NCBI GenBank assembly: GCA_947494335.1
Contig: CANLUT010000001.1
Span: 725,649-789,648 of the forward strand
Reading direction: 5' to 3'
From: Oligoflexales bacterium
GTDB lineage: Bacteria > Bdellovibrionota_B > Oligoflexia > Oligoflexales > RGVZ01
DNA length: 64,000 nt
Of this stretch, positions 1 through 8,562 are shown piece after piece (positions within the stretch are counted from its first letter, which is position 1; each line of letters begins with the position of its first letter). Under the pieces are notes generated by a model. That model saw only the letters and a program-made list of their open reading frames with translations. It was not told the DNA's origin and did not search any database. The translations under genes and the position numbers were made by a program.

Positions 1-104
1 TTATTTTTGTCGTCGTGTTTGCTCACGGCGAACTCCTTTGGAAGTCCAAGACGCCCGAGTTGGCGCGGTATTGCGCGAAACTAGCCCTGCTCCCATGTTT
101 TGAC

Positions 105-110
105 TATAAT
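105..110 (+). promoter_or_regulatory. possible -10 element (TATAAT) upstream of the NlpC/P60-like gene
   Basis: A perfect TATAAT hexamer lies 40 bases before the chosen ATG at 150. A TG pair sits two bases upstream of it, close to an extended -10 arrangement, but I see no convincing -35 hexamer at the usual distance. It is therefore a weak promoter call based on a single hexamer. Confidence 0.35.
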
Positions 111-149
111 ATCGGTAAAACCCCGACTTTGTTGAGAGGAGGCGTGCAA

Positions 150-917
150 ATGTCAGTTGTGCTCTGTAACCTCCTGATTAGTTTGAGCTTATTTGTTGCT
201 GGTCATGCCTTTGCCTCTGATGCTGCAGGGGAATTAAGAGGTTATCAGCAGGCCTTACGAGTCGCTGGGGAGGATATGCTTGAGAATCTTGAGGTGTCCT
301 ATGTTTACGGGGGCAACAAAGTTGGCGACTCTCAGACCTGTGATACTTGCAACCGCTGCTTGGAAGCAAAACGACCGGCACCCAAAGAGCGCTTCAAGTT
401 ATGCAGCGTTTGCACTGGGTGTAGCCTAGACTGTTCTCATTTTGTGCAGCTGGTGTTTAACAGAGCCAATTTGGGTTTTCCCTATTTGACGTCAACTCAG
501 ATGCTTGAGCTGGATGCATCCACTCTCGGGAAAAAATACAATCTTCGTCCAGTGTCCATTTCAGCTGAGGGACTTCTTGCAGGTGACCTGTTGGTTTACC
601 GCGGCCATGTCGTCATTGTAGAGACCGTTCATAGCTCAGAGTCGGCCGACATCGTCCACGCGACCGGAGGGAAGGACATTAGGCTACCAGGGCAGGGAAT
701 CCAGAGGGAGCGGTTTGTTCGAGTAGGTCATTTCCGTGGCGAGCTTTTGCGGGTGCTGCGCCATGTAACAATGGATCAGCTGTGGCGTGCCAGCAAAGGA
801 GCCACCCGTAACGCGTCATCAAGGACTTTGGATTCATCACCAAATGAAAGTCAGCCTGCGAAGCGATTCAAAATGCGGCGTGTTGAAAAGCAAAGGGACG
901 CCGCCGCTGTGCGCTGA
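150..917 (+). CDS. exported NlpC/P60-like cysteine peptidase with cysteine-rich insert
   Basis: The ORF track opens at 15, but the ATG at 150 has a strong ribosome site (gagagga) and starts a clear signal peptide (MSVVLCNLLISLSLFVAG). The mature protein contains an NlpC/P60-type core: a catalytic-looking Cys in SLDCSHFVQ (residue 95) and a His in YRGHVVIVE (about 153). Such enzymes usually cleave peptidoglycan stem peptides in the periplasm. Just before the nucleophile lie two CX2CX2C clusters (residues 64-70 and 85-91), not part of the standard fold, which may bind metal or form disulfides. The last 50 residues are basic and probably disordered. It precedes efp but is separated by about 150 bases. 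The family call is by motif only. Confidence 0.72.
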   Translation: MSVVLCNLLISLSLFVAGHAFASDAAGELRGYQQALRVAGEDMLENLEVSYVYGGNKVGDSQTCDTCNRCLEAKRPAPKERFKLCSVCTGCSLDCSHFVQLVFNRANLGFPYLTSTQMLELDASTLGKKYNLRPVSISAEGLLAGDLLVYRGHVVIVETVHSSESADIVHATGGKDIRLPGQGIQRERFVRVGHFRGELLRVLRHVTMDQLWRASKGATRNASSRTLDSSPNESQPAKRFKMRRVEKQRDAAAVR

Positions 918-1066
918 ATAAATTTAGAGCAATTCATGCTTGTTCTACAAAAATTGAGACCTTAGTGTTTGGCGTCTATTGCCACGGCCCCAAATTTTAG
1001 GGTACCTTGATGGTCCCATTTATCAGAGCCATCATCTTGGCAGCCAGTGATGCTGAAGGAAGCCGT

Positions 1067-1630
1067 ATGTACTCAACACAGGATTTTCGCAAAGGTCTAA
1101 AAATCGAATATAACGACAAGGCATGGTCCATTGTCGAGTTCCAGCATGTTAGCCCGGGTAAAGGAAACGCTTTTGTCCGAACCCGCTTGAAGAATCTCGA
1201 GACTGGTCAGGTCGTTGAAGTCACATTCAAGTCTGGTGACAAAGTCAATGTGCCTGACGTCGAAACCCGCGAGATGCAGTACTTATATAATGATGGGGAT
1301 CGCTGGTCGTTTATGGATGTCTCCAACTATGAGCAATTCTCTCTAAGCCAAGACGAGATTGGAGACGCACGCTACTACATTATCGAGAATGGCAATGCGC
1401 GTGTCACCTTCTTTAGAGGCCGTGCCGTTGCTGTTGAAGTGGATAATCATGTGGACTTGAAGGTGGTTGAGACCCAACCTAACATCAAAGGCGACACCTC
1501 CGGAGGCGGCGGTAAGCCGGCTAAACTTGAAACAGGTTTGGTGGTGCAGGTTCCGTTCCATATTAAAGAGGGTGATGTTCTTCGTATTGACACCCGCACC
1601 AACGAGTATCTCTCTAAAGTGCAGAATTGA
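1067..1630 (+). CDS. efp: translation elongation factor P
   Basis: EF-P binds between the P and E sites of the ribosome and rescues stalling at polyproline. The sequence shows the full 187-residue family length when started at ATG 1067, which has gaaggaag just upstream; the longer track start at 1007 adds 20 residues absent from the family. The N-terminal KOW-like domain carries the loop SPGKGNAF, where Lys32 corresponds to the lysine that EpmA beta-lysylates in Escherichia coli. The two OB-fold domains follow, ending in the conserved DTRTNEYL. No modification enzyme gene is visible in the window. It is followed in the same direction by accB and accC with no terminator between, suggesting one transcript. 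Confidence 0.95.
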   Translation: MYSTQDFRKGLKIEYNDKAWSIVEFQHVSPGKGNAFVRTRLKNLETGQVVEVTFKSGDKVNVPDVETREMQYLYNDGDRWSFMDVSNYEQFSLSQDEIGDARYYIIENGNARVTFFRGRAVAVEVDNHVDLKVVETQPNIKGDTSGGGGKPAKLETGLVVQVPFHIKEGDVLRIDTRTNEYLSKVQN

Positions 1631-1687
1631 TCTTTAAGCACGTTACTTGGTTGATTTCTTGAAACAGCAATAGCTTATAGGTGGATC

Positions 1688-2179
1688 ATGGATTTGAAAA
1701 ACATCGAGCAGTTAATGGAACTCATGCGCAAGCAAGGGTTCAACCACGTCAAAGTCGAGTCTAAAGACCAAAAAGTTGAAATTACGATGCAGGCTCCCGT
1801 CACGGCTTCTACCATGGCGGGCATGCCCATGATGGGCGCTCCGATGATGGGAGCGCCGATGATGTCTGCGCCGATGTCAGCTGTTCCGCAGCCCCCGGCT
1901 CCCAAAGCAGACACTCCCTCCGGAACTGCAAAGTCTTTTGCATCCGGTCATATACTGAAGTCACCGTTTGTCGGTACATTTTACCGCTCATCAAGTCCAG
2001 GTTCTGATCCGTTCGCTGATGTTGGAGCGCGCGTGAAAAAAGGCCAGACACTTTGTATTATTGAGGCGATGAAGCTCATGAACGAAATTGAAGCGGACCG
2101 CGATGGTGTTATCCGCGAGATTTTGGTTGAGAATGGTCAGCCAGTGGAATTTGATCAAGCTTTGTTCGTGATTGAATAA
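1688..2179 (+). CDS. accB: biotin carboxyl carrier protein of acetyl-CoA carboxylase
   Basis: AccB carries biotin between the biotin carboxylase and carboxyltransferase parts of acetyl-CoA carboxylase, the first step of fatty acid synthesis. The C-terminal biotinyl domain is clear: the attachment motif EAMKLMNE has its lysine at residue 129, 34 residues from the end as expected. The N-terminal helix is joined by a mobile linker that is unusually rich in methionine ([16 protein letters not shown]) followed by Pro/Ala. The linker is encoded by three 15-base near-repeats. ATG 1688 is preceded by taggtgg. accC follows 11 bases later, the usual accBC arrangement. Confidence 0.95.
   Translation: MDLKNIEQLMELMRKQGFNHVKVESKDQKVEITMQAPVTASTMAGMPMMGAPMMGAPMMSAPMSAVPQPPAPKADTPSGTAKSFASGHILKSPFVGTFYRSSSPGSDPFADVGARVKKGQTLCIIEAMKLMNEIEADRDGVIREILVENGQPVEFDQALFVIE
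1829..1873 (+). repeat. three 15-base in-frame repeats in the accB linker
   Basis: Three consecutive copies of ATGATGGGCGCTCCG-like units encode Met-Met-Gly/Ser-Ala-Pro inside the flexible linker of AccB. Copies differ at third positions and one codon. Repeat number could vary between strains without disturbing the reading frame. Confidence 0.8.
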
Positions 2180-2190
2180 GGGTACCCGCC

Positions 2191-3525
2191 ATGAAAAAGG
2201 TACTAATCGCCAATCGTGGTGAGATTGCAGTGCGCGTCATACGCGCCTGTCAAGAGCTCGGTCTGCGAACCGTTGCAGTTCATAGTCTTGCCGATCGTGA
2301 TGCGCTGCATACAAGAATCGCCGACGAGAGTATATGTATAGGCCCAGGCCCAAGCCCAAAAAGCTACCTTTCGATTCCTGCCATTATGAGTGCGGCGGAA
2401 ATTGCGGGAGTCGATGCGATCCATCCTGGGTATGGGTTTTTGTCTGAGAACGCCAAGTTTGCAGAGATTTGTGAAAAGTACGGCGTAAAATTCATCGGCC
2501 CAAAGTCCCAGCACATTCAGGCTCTCGGAAACAAGGTGGAGGCTCGCGCGTTCGCTGAGAAAGCTGGAGTGCCAATGCTACCCGGTAGCACGGGCGCCGT
2601 GCAATCATATGAGGAAGCGGAAAAACTGGCAAAAGAGATCGGTTTTCCGATGATTATCAAGGCGGCTGCAGGTGGTGGCGGTCGAGGTATGAAGATTGTT
2701 CGTTCCAAAGACGAGTTGGCAAAACAGTTCGACCTTGCGCGCAGTGAGGCCCTTGCGGGCTTTGGTAATGCTGATGTTTTCATTGAGCGTTATTGTGAGC
2801 GTCCTCGTCACGTAGAAGTTCAGCTCGTAGCTGACGAGCATGGAAACGCAGCCCATCTAGGTGAGCGTGATTGTTCCATTCAGCGTCGACACCAAAAGCT
2901 TCTGGAGGAAGCGCCGTGTCCAATTATGACGCCTGGACGTCGTAAGGAAATTGGCGACACCGCAGTACGACTCGCTAAGGCAGTCGGTTATCAGAGCTTG
3001 GGAACCGTCGAATTCTTGATGGATGAAGACGGTCGCTTCTACTTCATGGAAGTGAACACCAGAGCGCAAGTTGAACACCCAGTCACGGAAATGATTACCA
3101 ATGTTGATTTGATCAAAGAGCAAATCAATATTGCACGTGGGCATAAGCTATCTTTTGATCCTAGTAAGATTGAATTGCGAGGCCATGCCCTCGAGTGCCG
3201 GATCAATGCTGAAGACCCTGAGTCTTTCGCACCATGGCCAGGCAAAGTGACGGCTTACCATGAACCTGGTGGGCCGGGGGTTCGAGTTGACGGCATGTTA
3301 TACGCAGGATTCACCGTCCCATCTCTTTATGACTCCATGGTGGCAAAGCTGATCACTTGGGGTCGTGACCGAGACGAATGCTTGGCGAGAATGCGTCGAG
3401 CTTTGCGTGAAATGAAAGTCGATGGAATTCGCACAAATATTCCGTTCCATCAGAAGGTACTGGACGATAAACGCTTTGTCGCAGGCGATGTTTCGACCAA
3501 ATTTTTGCAGGAATGGGGTGTCTAA
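2191..3525 (+). CDS. accC: biotin carboxylase subunit of acetyl-CoA carboxylase
   Basis: AccC uses ATP and bicarbonate to carboxylate the biotin on AccB. At 444 residues it has the normal length. Visible signatures in order are the N-terminal MKKVLIANRGEIAVRVIRA, the ATP-grasp glycine loop GGGGRGMK, the bicarbonate/biotin region ERDCSIQRRHQKLLEEAPCP and the metal-binding EVNTRAQVEHPVTE. It is preceded by accB by 11 bases and followed by a strong intrinsic terminator, so it closes the efp-accB-accC transcript. Carboxyltransferase genes accA and accD are not in the window. Confidence 0.97.
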   Translation: MKKVLIANRGEIAVRVIRACQELGLRTVAVHSLADRDALHTRIADESICIGPGPSPKSYLSIPAIMSAAEIAGVDAIHPGYGFLSENAKFAEICEKYGVKFIGPKSQHIQALGNKVEARAFAEKAGVPMLPGSTGAVQSYEEAEKLAKEIGFPMIIKAAAGGGGRGMKIVRSKDELAKQFDLARSEALAGFGNADVFIERYCERPRHVEVQLVADEHGNAAHLGERDCSIQRRHQKLLEEAPCPIMTPGRRKEIGDTAVRLAKAVGYQSLGTVEFLMDEDGRFYFMEVNTRAQVEHPVTEMITNVDLIKEQINIARGHKLSFDPSKIELRGHALECRINAEDPESFAPWPGKVTAYHEPGGPGVRVDGMLYAGFTVPSLYDSMVAKLITWGRDRDECLARMRRALREMKVDGIRTNIPFHQKVLDDKRFVAGDVSTKFLQEWGV

Positions 3526-3556
3526 AAGCGGTTTCATTTGGGATTTAAGAAGAGTG

Positions 3557-3586
3557 AGGGGTAGGCAAAAATTGCCTGCCCTTTTC
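3557..3586 (+). terminator. intrinsic terminator after accC
   Basis: A 9-bp stem (GGGTAGGCA with TGCCTGCCC, one G-T pair) closes a five-base loop and is followed by TTTTCT. It lies 32 bases after the accC stop and before the next gene. Confidence 0.85.
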
Positions 3587-3650
3587 TGCGTTTAAGGATG
3601 TGGCAGAAGTTTCCGAGACACTAGAAGGTTTAACAGGGGGGCAACGGTCA

Positions 3651-4883
3651 ATGAGTCCAGGTCTGATGCGCATGCTTCAGCTGATTGACATCAACACGAA
3701 TGATTCGATGTTGGTCGACCGATTTCTTGTGTTAGCTGCTGACATGCCGGAGCATGAAAAACTTGAAGCAACCCTTAAGCTCGCGCGTACGCTGCTAAAA
3801 AAGGCGCCTCGAAAGGCCATGGATGTTGCTTGGATGGTTTATAATTCCTCGTTGCGAGATGGCGAAAGCCTGGACTTGATTGCCGAAGCCTTTGAGAAGC
3901 TGGGTAAGCGGGCCAAAGCCGACGTGATCCGGTCTGAGCTAAAACGAATTAATAACGCGAATCTTTCGCCAGAAGTCAGAAATCTTGCTCGCCTCACGGT
4001 GGAGGAGCACGTCACCACAACGCTTGCGGAAAAAATTCAGGATCCGGACCAAAAAATTCCGATAGCAGTTGATTTATCTAGTGATTCGCCAATGGCGACG
4101 CTAAATCTCGAATCTTTGCTTGCACCGCAGCCATCAGCAGTGCCAGCTGATCCTTTGATCGCTTCAAAAGAAACTCCGAAGGTGTCGATTTTACCAGCAA
4201 GCCCCCAGCAAACAATATTGATAGAGCCATCACCGAAACCACTTAGCGCTCTGCCAAAGTCAGCACAGGTGACTCCTGTCTTAGATTTAAATGACAGGGA
4301 TGCGTCAAAAGTTGATTCTGTGGCATTGCCAAGTGCAGGCTTACCAGCGGCTATACCACCCAAAGAGCCGTCAAAAGTCATGGTGGATGTCAAAAGTAAA
4401 AATGTTAAGAAGCTATCTTCTTCGCAAACCCGAGCCTCTCAGGCTGGAATACCTCTTGAATCGTCGACAACGATGATCGCCTTTGAAAAACGCTTTCCCA
4501 GATTGGAAGAACTGGCAGCTGATGAAAACTGGGAGCGACTTCTACACCTGATGCAAGAGTGGTTTCCCCACGCCGATGATCCCGAGCTTTTGGGGTTATT
4601 TGAACGGTTTGGTCTGGAGCGAATCGACATCCGATTTGCGGAGTTATGGGTTGAGATTTTAATTGCAGCCCAGCATGAGCGCCGCGCCATTCGCTATATG
4701 GTCACCAGATTGTCAGAAGAGCCGCATTTGGCTTGGGCTCGGATGTTTCTGCCTAAAATACAAAAAATAGTCAGCCGCATGGATCTCATGCCGGTCGACT
4801 GGCGAGAGTCTGAGGGCGTTCTGACCCTCAGGGACCGCATTGCCCAGGCAAAGCCTCGTTTTGGTTGCTATTGGGCGGCCTAA
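3651..4883 (+). CDS. hypothetical protein, helical N-terminus with Pro/Ser-rich linker
   Basis: I do not recognise this protein. The track start is GTG 3600, but ATG 3651 has a better spaced ribosome site (aggggggc) and begins MSPGLMRMLQLID. The first 120 residues look like helical repeats similar in feel to TPR or HEAT, then comes a long Pro/Ala/Ser/Lys linker of about 150 residues, then a second helical, acidic domain of about 140 residues ending in GCYWAA. There is no signal peptide or membrane segment. It sits between the accC terminator and the Bat operon promoter, so it is probably its own transcript. Confidence 0.7.
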   Translation: MSPGLMRMLQLIDINTNDSMLVDRFLVLAADMPEHEKLEATLKLARTLLKKAPRKAMDVAWMVYNSSLRDGESLDLIAEAFEKLGKRAKADVIRSELKRINNANLSPEVRNLARLTVEEHVTTTLAEKIQDPDQKIPIAVDLSSDSPMATLNLESLLAPQPSAVPADPLIASKETPKVSILPASPQQTILIEPSPKPLSALPKSAQVTPVLDLNDRDASKVDSVALPSAGLPAAIPPKEPSKVMVDVKSKNVKKLSSSQTRASQAGIPLESSTTMIAFEKRFPRLEELAADENWERLLHLMQEWFPHADDPELLGLFERFGLERIDIRFAELWVEILIAAQHERRAIRYMVTRLSEEPHLAWARMFLPKIQKIVSRMDLMPVDWRESEGVLTLRDRIAQAKPRFGCYWAA

Positions 4884-4891
4884 AGTCCAAC

Positions 4892-4919
4892 TTGAAAAAT
4901 CTGTGCTCTGCAATAAAAT
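4892..4919 (+). promoter_or_regulatory. sigma-70 type promoter of the Bat operon
   Basis: TTGAAA and TAAAAT are separated by 16 bases, a near-consensus housekeeping promoter, 33 bases before the MoxR start codon. It lies just after the stop of the preceding gene, so the Bat operon is likely transcribed independently. Confidence 0.7.
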
Positions 4920-4951
4920 AATCCCGATAATTCAGTAGTTTGGGAGGTTTT

Positions 4952-5935
4952 ATGAGTTCGTCGGTTGCTGATGGCCTAGTACAGTTTTCTGAACGAGTCG
5001 AGCGGCTCCTTTCAGGTTTTTCGTCGAGGATTGTTGGTCAATCAACTGTTGGCCAGAGGCTTTTAATGGCGTTGATCGCAGACGGACATGTTCTTCTTGA
5101 AGGGCTGCCTGGCCTGGCCAAGACAACCGCCATCAAGACGATCAGTGAATTAACTGGGCTGCGATTTTCTCGTATCCAGTTTACGCCAGATCTGCTTCCA
5201 GCTGATGTCACTGGTACTCAAATCTACGACCCCAAGCAGGGAACCTTTCATGTTCGCAAGGGGCCGCTTTTCGCAAATCTTGTTCTTGCAGATGAAATCA
5301 ATCGTGCGCCAGCCAAGGTGCAGTCGGCATTACTCGAGGCTATGCAAGAGCGGCAAGTGACGATCGGTGGCGAGTCTTTCGCCCTCGAACAGCCATTTTT
5401 GGTGATGGCAACCCAGAATCCAGTGGAACAAGAGGGAACCTATCCTTTGCCTGAGGCTCAGGTGGATCGTTTCATGTTCAAAGTTAAAGTGGGCTATGGT
5501 ACCGAGCGCGATGAGATAGAGATGTTAAAACGTGCCAGTCTAGGAACGCTGCAGGCGAACCTGCAGCCGGTGCTATCGCGCGCTGACATTATTGAAGCTC
5601 GGCAACTCTTGGCGCGAGTTCGCGTTTCAGAAAAAATTCATCAATACATCGTCAATCTTGTCTTTGCTAGCCGTGAACCAGCGCGGTACCGCATTCCTGA
5701 ACTGTCTCAAATGATTGACACCGGGGCCAGTCCGCGAGCCAGTCTTTTCCTCGAGCGTGCAGCGCGCGTTAATGCAATGCTGCAGGGGCGTGATTTTGTG
5801 ACGCCTCAAGACGTAAAAGATATAGCGATGGATGTGCTCAGGCATCGCATTACCCTTAGTTATGCTGCTGAAGCGGAGTCGATGACGACAGACCAGGTCA
5901 TCAGAAAAATCATGGATCGTGTTGAAGTTCCCTGA
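4952..5935 (+). CDS. MoxR-family AAA+ ATPase of the Bat operon
   Basis: MoxR proteins are AAA+ chaperone-like ATPases that typically act with von Willebrand factor A (VWA) proteins. The sequence shows Walker A GLPGLAKT, Walker B VLADEINRAP and sensor ATQNPVEQEGTYPLPEAQ, with the C-terminal lid domain, in 327 residues. The track start is TTG 4940, but ATG 4952 has the ribosome site gggagg immediately upstream. It heads a series of seven same-strand genes with short gaps or overlaps (DUF58, BatA, BatBC, BatD, BatE), the classical aerotolerance cluster layout. It is probably cytoplasmic. Confidence 0.95.
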   Translation: MSSSVADGLVQFSERVERLLSGFSSRIVGQSTVGQRLLMALIADGHVLLEGLPGLAKTTAIKTISELTGLRFSRIQFTPDLLPADVTGTQIYDPKQGTFHVRKGPLFANLVLADEINRAPAKVQSALLEAMQERQVTIGGESFALEQPFLVMATQNPVEQEGTYPLPEAQVDRFMFKVKVGYGTERDEIEMLKRASLGTLQANLQPVLSRADIIEARQLLARVRVSEKIHQYIVNLVFASREPARYRIPELSQMIDTGASPRASLFLERAARVNAMLQGRDFVTPQDVKDIAMDVLRHRITLSYAAEAESMTTDQVIRKIMDRVEVP

Positions 5936-5952
5936 TAGGGCGGCGAGAGTCT

Positions 5953-6846
5953 ATGTTATCACCTGAAATCATCGCGCGTATCAAAGCATTGGATCTTCGC
6001 GGGCGTCACGCTGCCACAGATTTGATGGCCGGTGATTATGCTAGCGCCTTTCACGGCCGTGGTATGGAGTTTCATGAGGTTCGAGAATACGTTCCGGGTG
6101 ATGATGTGCGGGGTATCGACTGGAACGTGACGGCAAGGATGAATCAGCCCTTTATCAAGGTTTTTCGCGAAGAGCGGGAGCTGACGCTCATGTTGCTTGT
6201 TGATGTCAGTGCCTCCTTGGCCTCTGGTAAACGGCGTTCCAGGCGGGACGCTGCTGCCGAGGTTGGTGCGGTACTGGCCTGGCTTGCCATTAAAAGTAAC
6301 GACCGGGTCGGTTTGATGTTGTTTGGCGATAGTGTCGAGTTGTTCGTCCCTCCCAGAAAAGGACGGGGACACGTGTGGCGTATCATTCGTGATGTTCTGA
6401 CCTGGCCCAGCCACGCTAAAGGAACAAATATCGGTGGCGCTTTGGATCGCCTTGGTCAGATGCTTCCAAGACGCGCAGTTTGTTTTGTTATTTCGGATTT
6501 TCTATCGCAGAACTTTGATTCCTCTTTGGCCCGTGTCGCAAGACAGCACGATCTGACCTGTATTCAGATGGCTTGTGAACCGATGGATGGTGTGACGAAT
6601 GGTCTTGGTGCTGGTGTCATAACAGTGACTGATCGGGAGACCGGTGACATCCTCGAAGTGGATGCATCTGATCCAATCCTTCGATCGAAGTTAGAGAGGC
6701 TTCAGACAGAACGCCATCAACAGATGGACGAGCGGCTGCGTAAGTGCGGCGCTGATTTTTTTGAAGTGTCATCCGATGAAAATATCGTTGATCCAATTGC
6801 GGCCTATCTGCGGGGGCAAAACGCGGGTCGAAGGCGGGTGCAGTGA
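5953..6846 (+). CDS. DUF58 family protein of the Bat operon
   Basis: DUF58 proteins have a degenerate VWA-like fold and are always found beside MoxR in Bat clusters. The signature YVPGDDVRGIDWNVTARM, followed by PFIKVFREERELTLMLLVDVSASL, is clear. The putative MIDAS motif reads DVSASL rather than DxSxS followed by Met, so metal binding is possible but not certain. The protein is 297 residues without signal peptide. It begins 17 bases after MoxR and its stop overlaps the next start by four bases (GTGA), indicating translational coupling. Confidence 0.93.
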   Translation: MLSPEIIARIKALDLRGRHAATDLMAGDYASAFHGRGMEFHEVREYVPGDDVRGIDWNVTARMNQPFIKVFREERELTLMLLVDVSASLASGKRRSRRDAAAEVGAVLAWLAIKSNDRVGLMLFGDSVELFVPPRKGRGHVWRIIRDVLTWPSHAKGTNIGGALDRLGQMLPRRAVCFVISDFLSQNFDSSLARVARQHDLTCIQMACEPMDGVTNGLGAGVITVTDRETGDILEVDASDPILRSKLERLQTERHQQMDERLRKCGADFFEVSSDENIVDPIAAYLRGQNAGRRRVQ

Positions 6847-7526
6847 GTCCTGCCGCGAAAAAACCTGAAAAATTGGGTCAACATGTCCCATCCACCACGG
6901 AAGCCCTGACGGGAGTTCCTCCCCATGGGATAAAGGGTGCGATGCCAAAAGTTTTCATATCGTCTGAAACGATTATTTTAACAGCGACGGTCATACTTTT
7001 GGTGGCCTTGCTGACTGCGGGTAGCGTCTCATTATGGCTGAGATATCGTCGGCGAAAGACGTCACCGGCTCTGGTTTCGGATGTCCAGGATGCAGACCGT
7101 TTATGGATAGAATTGAAAAATGCAGTTAATGGGATGCGTACGCCGAGCGCATCGGAACTCAGTACGTCGACGATCGTCAATCAATTTACGAGTGACGTCA
7201 GTTTGCTGGCGCGTCGCGGCGTCGAAATCCGCACTGGAAGCCCCATTGCAGAGCGGACAACCCAAGAAATTGAAATGATGTTGAAGAGCGGAGCTTTGCG
7301 GTTGCCCGTGGTGTCGGAGCAGGAGTTTCGAACGATCCTGGAAACACTTGACTCTGTCCGCTTTGCGGGCCAACCGATAACATCTCAAGAAGCCGAGTTT
7401 ATGCTTGAGTCGCTCAAAACATGGATTGATGCCCTGGCTGCTGATCAGATGAGAGCAGACGGACAGGCGCATTTGACATCTCTGCCTGTTGATGACAAGG
7501 GAGGTATTCGTGTTTTCGATACCTGA
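6843..7526 (+). CDS. single-pass membrane protein of the Bat operon (DUF4381-like position)
   Basis: The protein has one hydrophobic segment at about residues 39-61 (IILTATVILLVALLTAGSV) followed by RYRRRK, which predicts the C-terminal 160 residues on the cytoplasmic side. In many Bat operons a DUF4381 protein occupies this slot between DUF58 and BatA; the assignment here rests on position and layout, not on a clear motif. The GTG start overlaps the DUF58 stop. Its own stop lies inside the next ORF, whose likely start is GTG 7510. Confidence 0.75.
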   Translation: MSPAAKKPEKLGQHVPSTTEALTGVPPHGIKGAMPKVFISSETIILTATVILLVALLTAGSVSLWLRYRRRKTSPALVSDVQDADRLWIELKNAVNGMRTPSASELSTSTIVNQFTSDVSLLARRGVEIRTGSPIAERTTQEIEMMLKSGALRLPVVSEQEFRTILETLDSVRFAGQPITSQEAEFMLESLKTWIDALAADQMRADGQAHLTSLPVDDKGGIRVFDT

Positions 7527-8562
7527 CCAAGTCGAACGCTGGCTAAACGTCTTTGACAATTTTTTCGACGGATCTCCTTTGTTTTTTCTAAATCCGGCTT
7601 GGCTTTTGCTGATGCCGCTAGCCTGCTTGCCTTGGGTGATTGATCGCCTTCGTCGTCGCAGCGCGGTTCCTATTTCAAGTATCGACATGATGATTCCCCG
7701 AGATGTTAGACGAAGACCGTCTTTGCTTCGGCACGCCGGCTGGCTTTTGCGGGGGCTTTGTATGCTTCTGGTTGTGTTTGCCTTAGCTCGGCCTCAAGTC
7801 GCTCATCGTGATGGAGCGCGGGTCAGTAATGGCGTTGATATTATGTTGGCTATTGATACCTCGGGTAGCATGCGCGCGCGTGATTTTGAAGTTCGTGGCC
7901 AAAGGCCAGATCGCTTAGAGGTTATCAAAGCTGTCATTGCTGATTTTATTGATGCACGAATTGATGATCGCATTGGTATGGTGGTGTTCGGCAGTGAGGC
8001 GTACACGCAAGCGCCGTTAACTTTGGATCATGAGATTTTGCAAAAATTTCTCGAGCGGATTCAGATTGGTATGGCAGGTGATGGGACAGCCATTGGTGAC
8101 GGCCTTGCAACTGCTGTCAAACGTCTTAAGGAGGCTCCAGGTAAAAGCCACGTTGTAGTGTTGCTGACAGATGGCGCAAACAATGCTGGTCGAATTGATC
8201 CGGTGGCGGCAGCTCAGGCGGCTAAAGCCCTAGGGATTCGGGTGCACACGATTGGTGTGGGGAGTGATGGGATTGTGCCGGTTGTTCAGAACGGTCGTGT
8301 TTTCCACATCAAGGCCGACATCGATGAGGTCACGTTGAAGTCCATAGCCGATACAACAGGTGGGGTCTATCGTCGTGCGGTGGATACGGACGCTTTAGTC
8401 AACGTGTACCGAGAGATTGATAAGCTTGAGAAGGTTCGTCGGGAGCAAAAAGACCGCCGTCAAGGACGCGATGTATTTCCGACGTTGATCTTGGGGGCGG
8501 TGTTCTGCCTTTGCTTGGAAGCCTTATGGCGGATCTCCCGATTCAGGAGGTTGCCAGCATGA
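7510..8562 (+). CDS. batA: BatA, membrane-anchored VWA protein
   Basis: BatA is an inner-membrane VWA protein linked to oxygen tolerance and envelope stress in Bacteroides, Leptospira and relatives. The track starts at 7489, but GTG 7510 follows aagggaggt and is the likelier start (350 residues). Two N-terminal membrane segments are followed by a VWA domain with an intact MIDAS: DTSGSM, the Thr of GDGTAIGDG and LLTDGANN. A third hydrophobic stretch lies near the C-terminus (TLILGAVFCLCLEALW). Its start overlaps the preceding gene by 17 bases and its stop overlaps BatB by four, suggesting coupled translation. Confidence 0.93.
   Translation: MFSIPDQVERWLNVFDNFFDGSPLFFLNPAWLLLMPLACLPWVIDRLRRRSAVPISSIDMMIPRDVRRRPSLLRHAGWLLRGLCMLLVVFALARPQVAHRDGARVSNGVDIMLAIDTSGSMRARDFEVRGQRPDRLEVIKAVIADFIDARIDDRIGMVVFGSEAYTQAPLTLDHEILQKFLERIQIGMAGDGTAIGDGLATAVKRLKEAPGKSHVVVLLTDGANNAGRIDPVAAAQAAKALGIRVHTIGVGSDGIVPVVQNGRVFHIKADIDEVTLKSIADTTGGVYRRAVDTDALVNVYREIDKLEKVRREQKDRRQGRDVFPTLILGAVFCLCLEALWRISRFRRLPA

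Noticed and set aside
7101-7688. 195-residue minus-strand ORF within the Bat operon
   Set aside because: It is antisense to two tightly packed operon genes and has no start signals.
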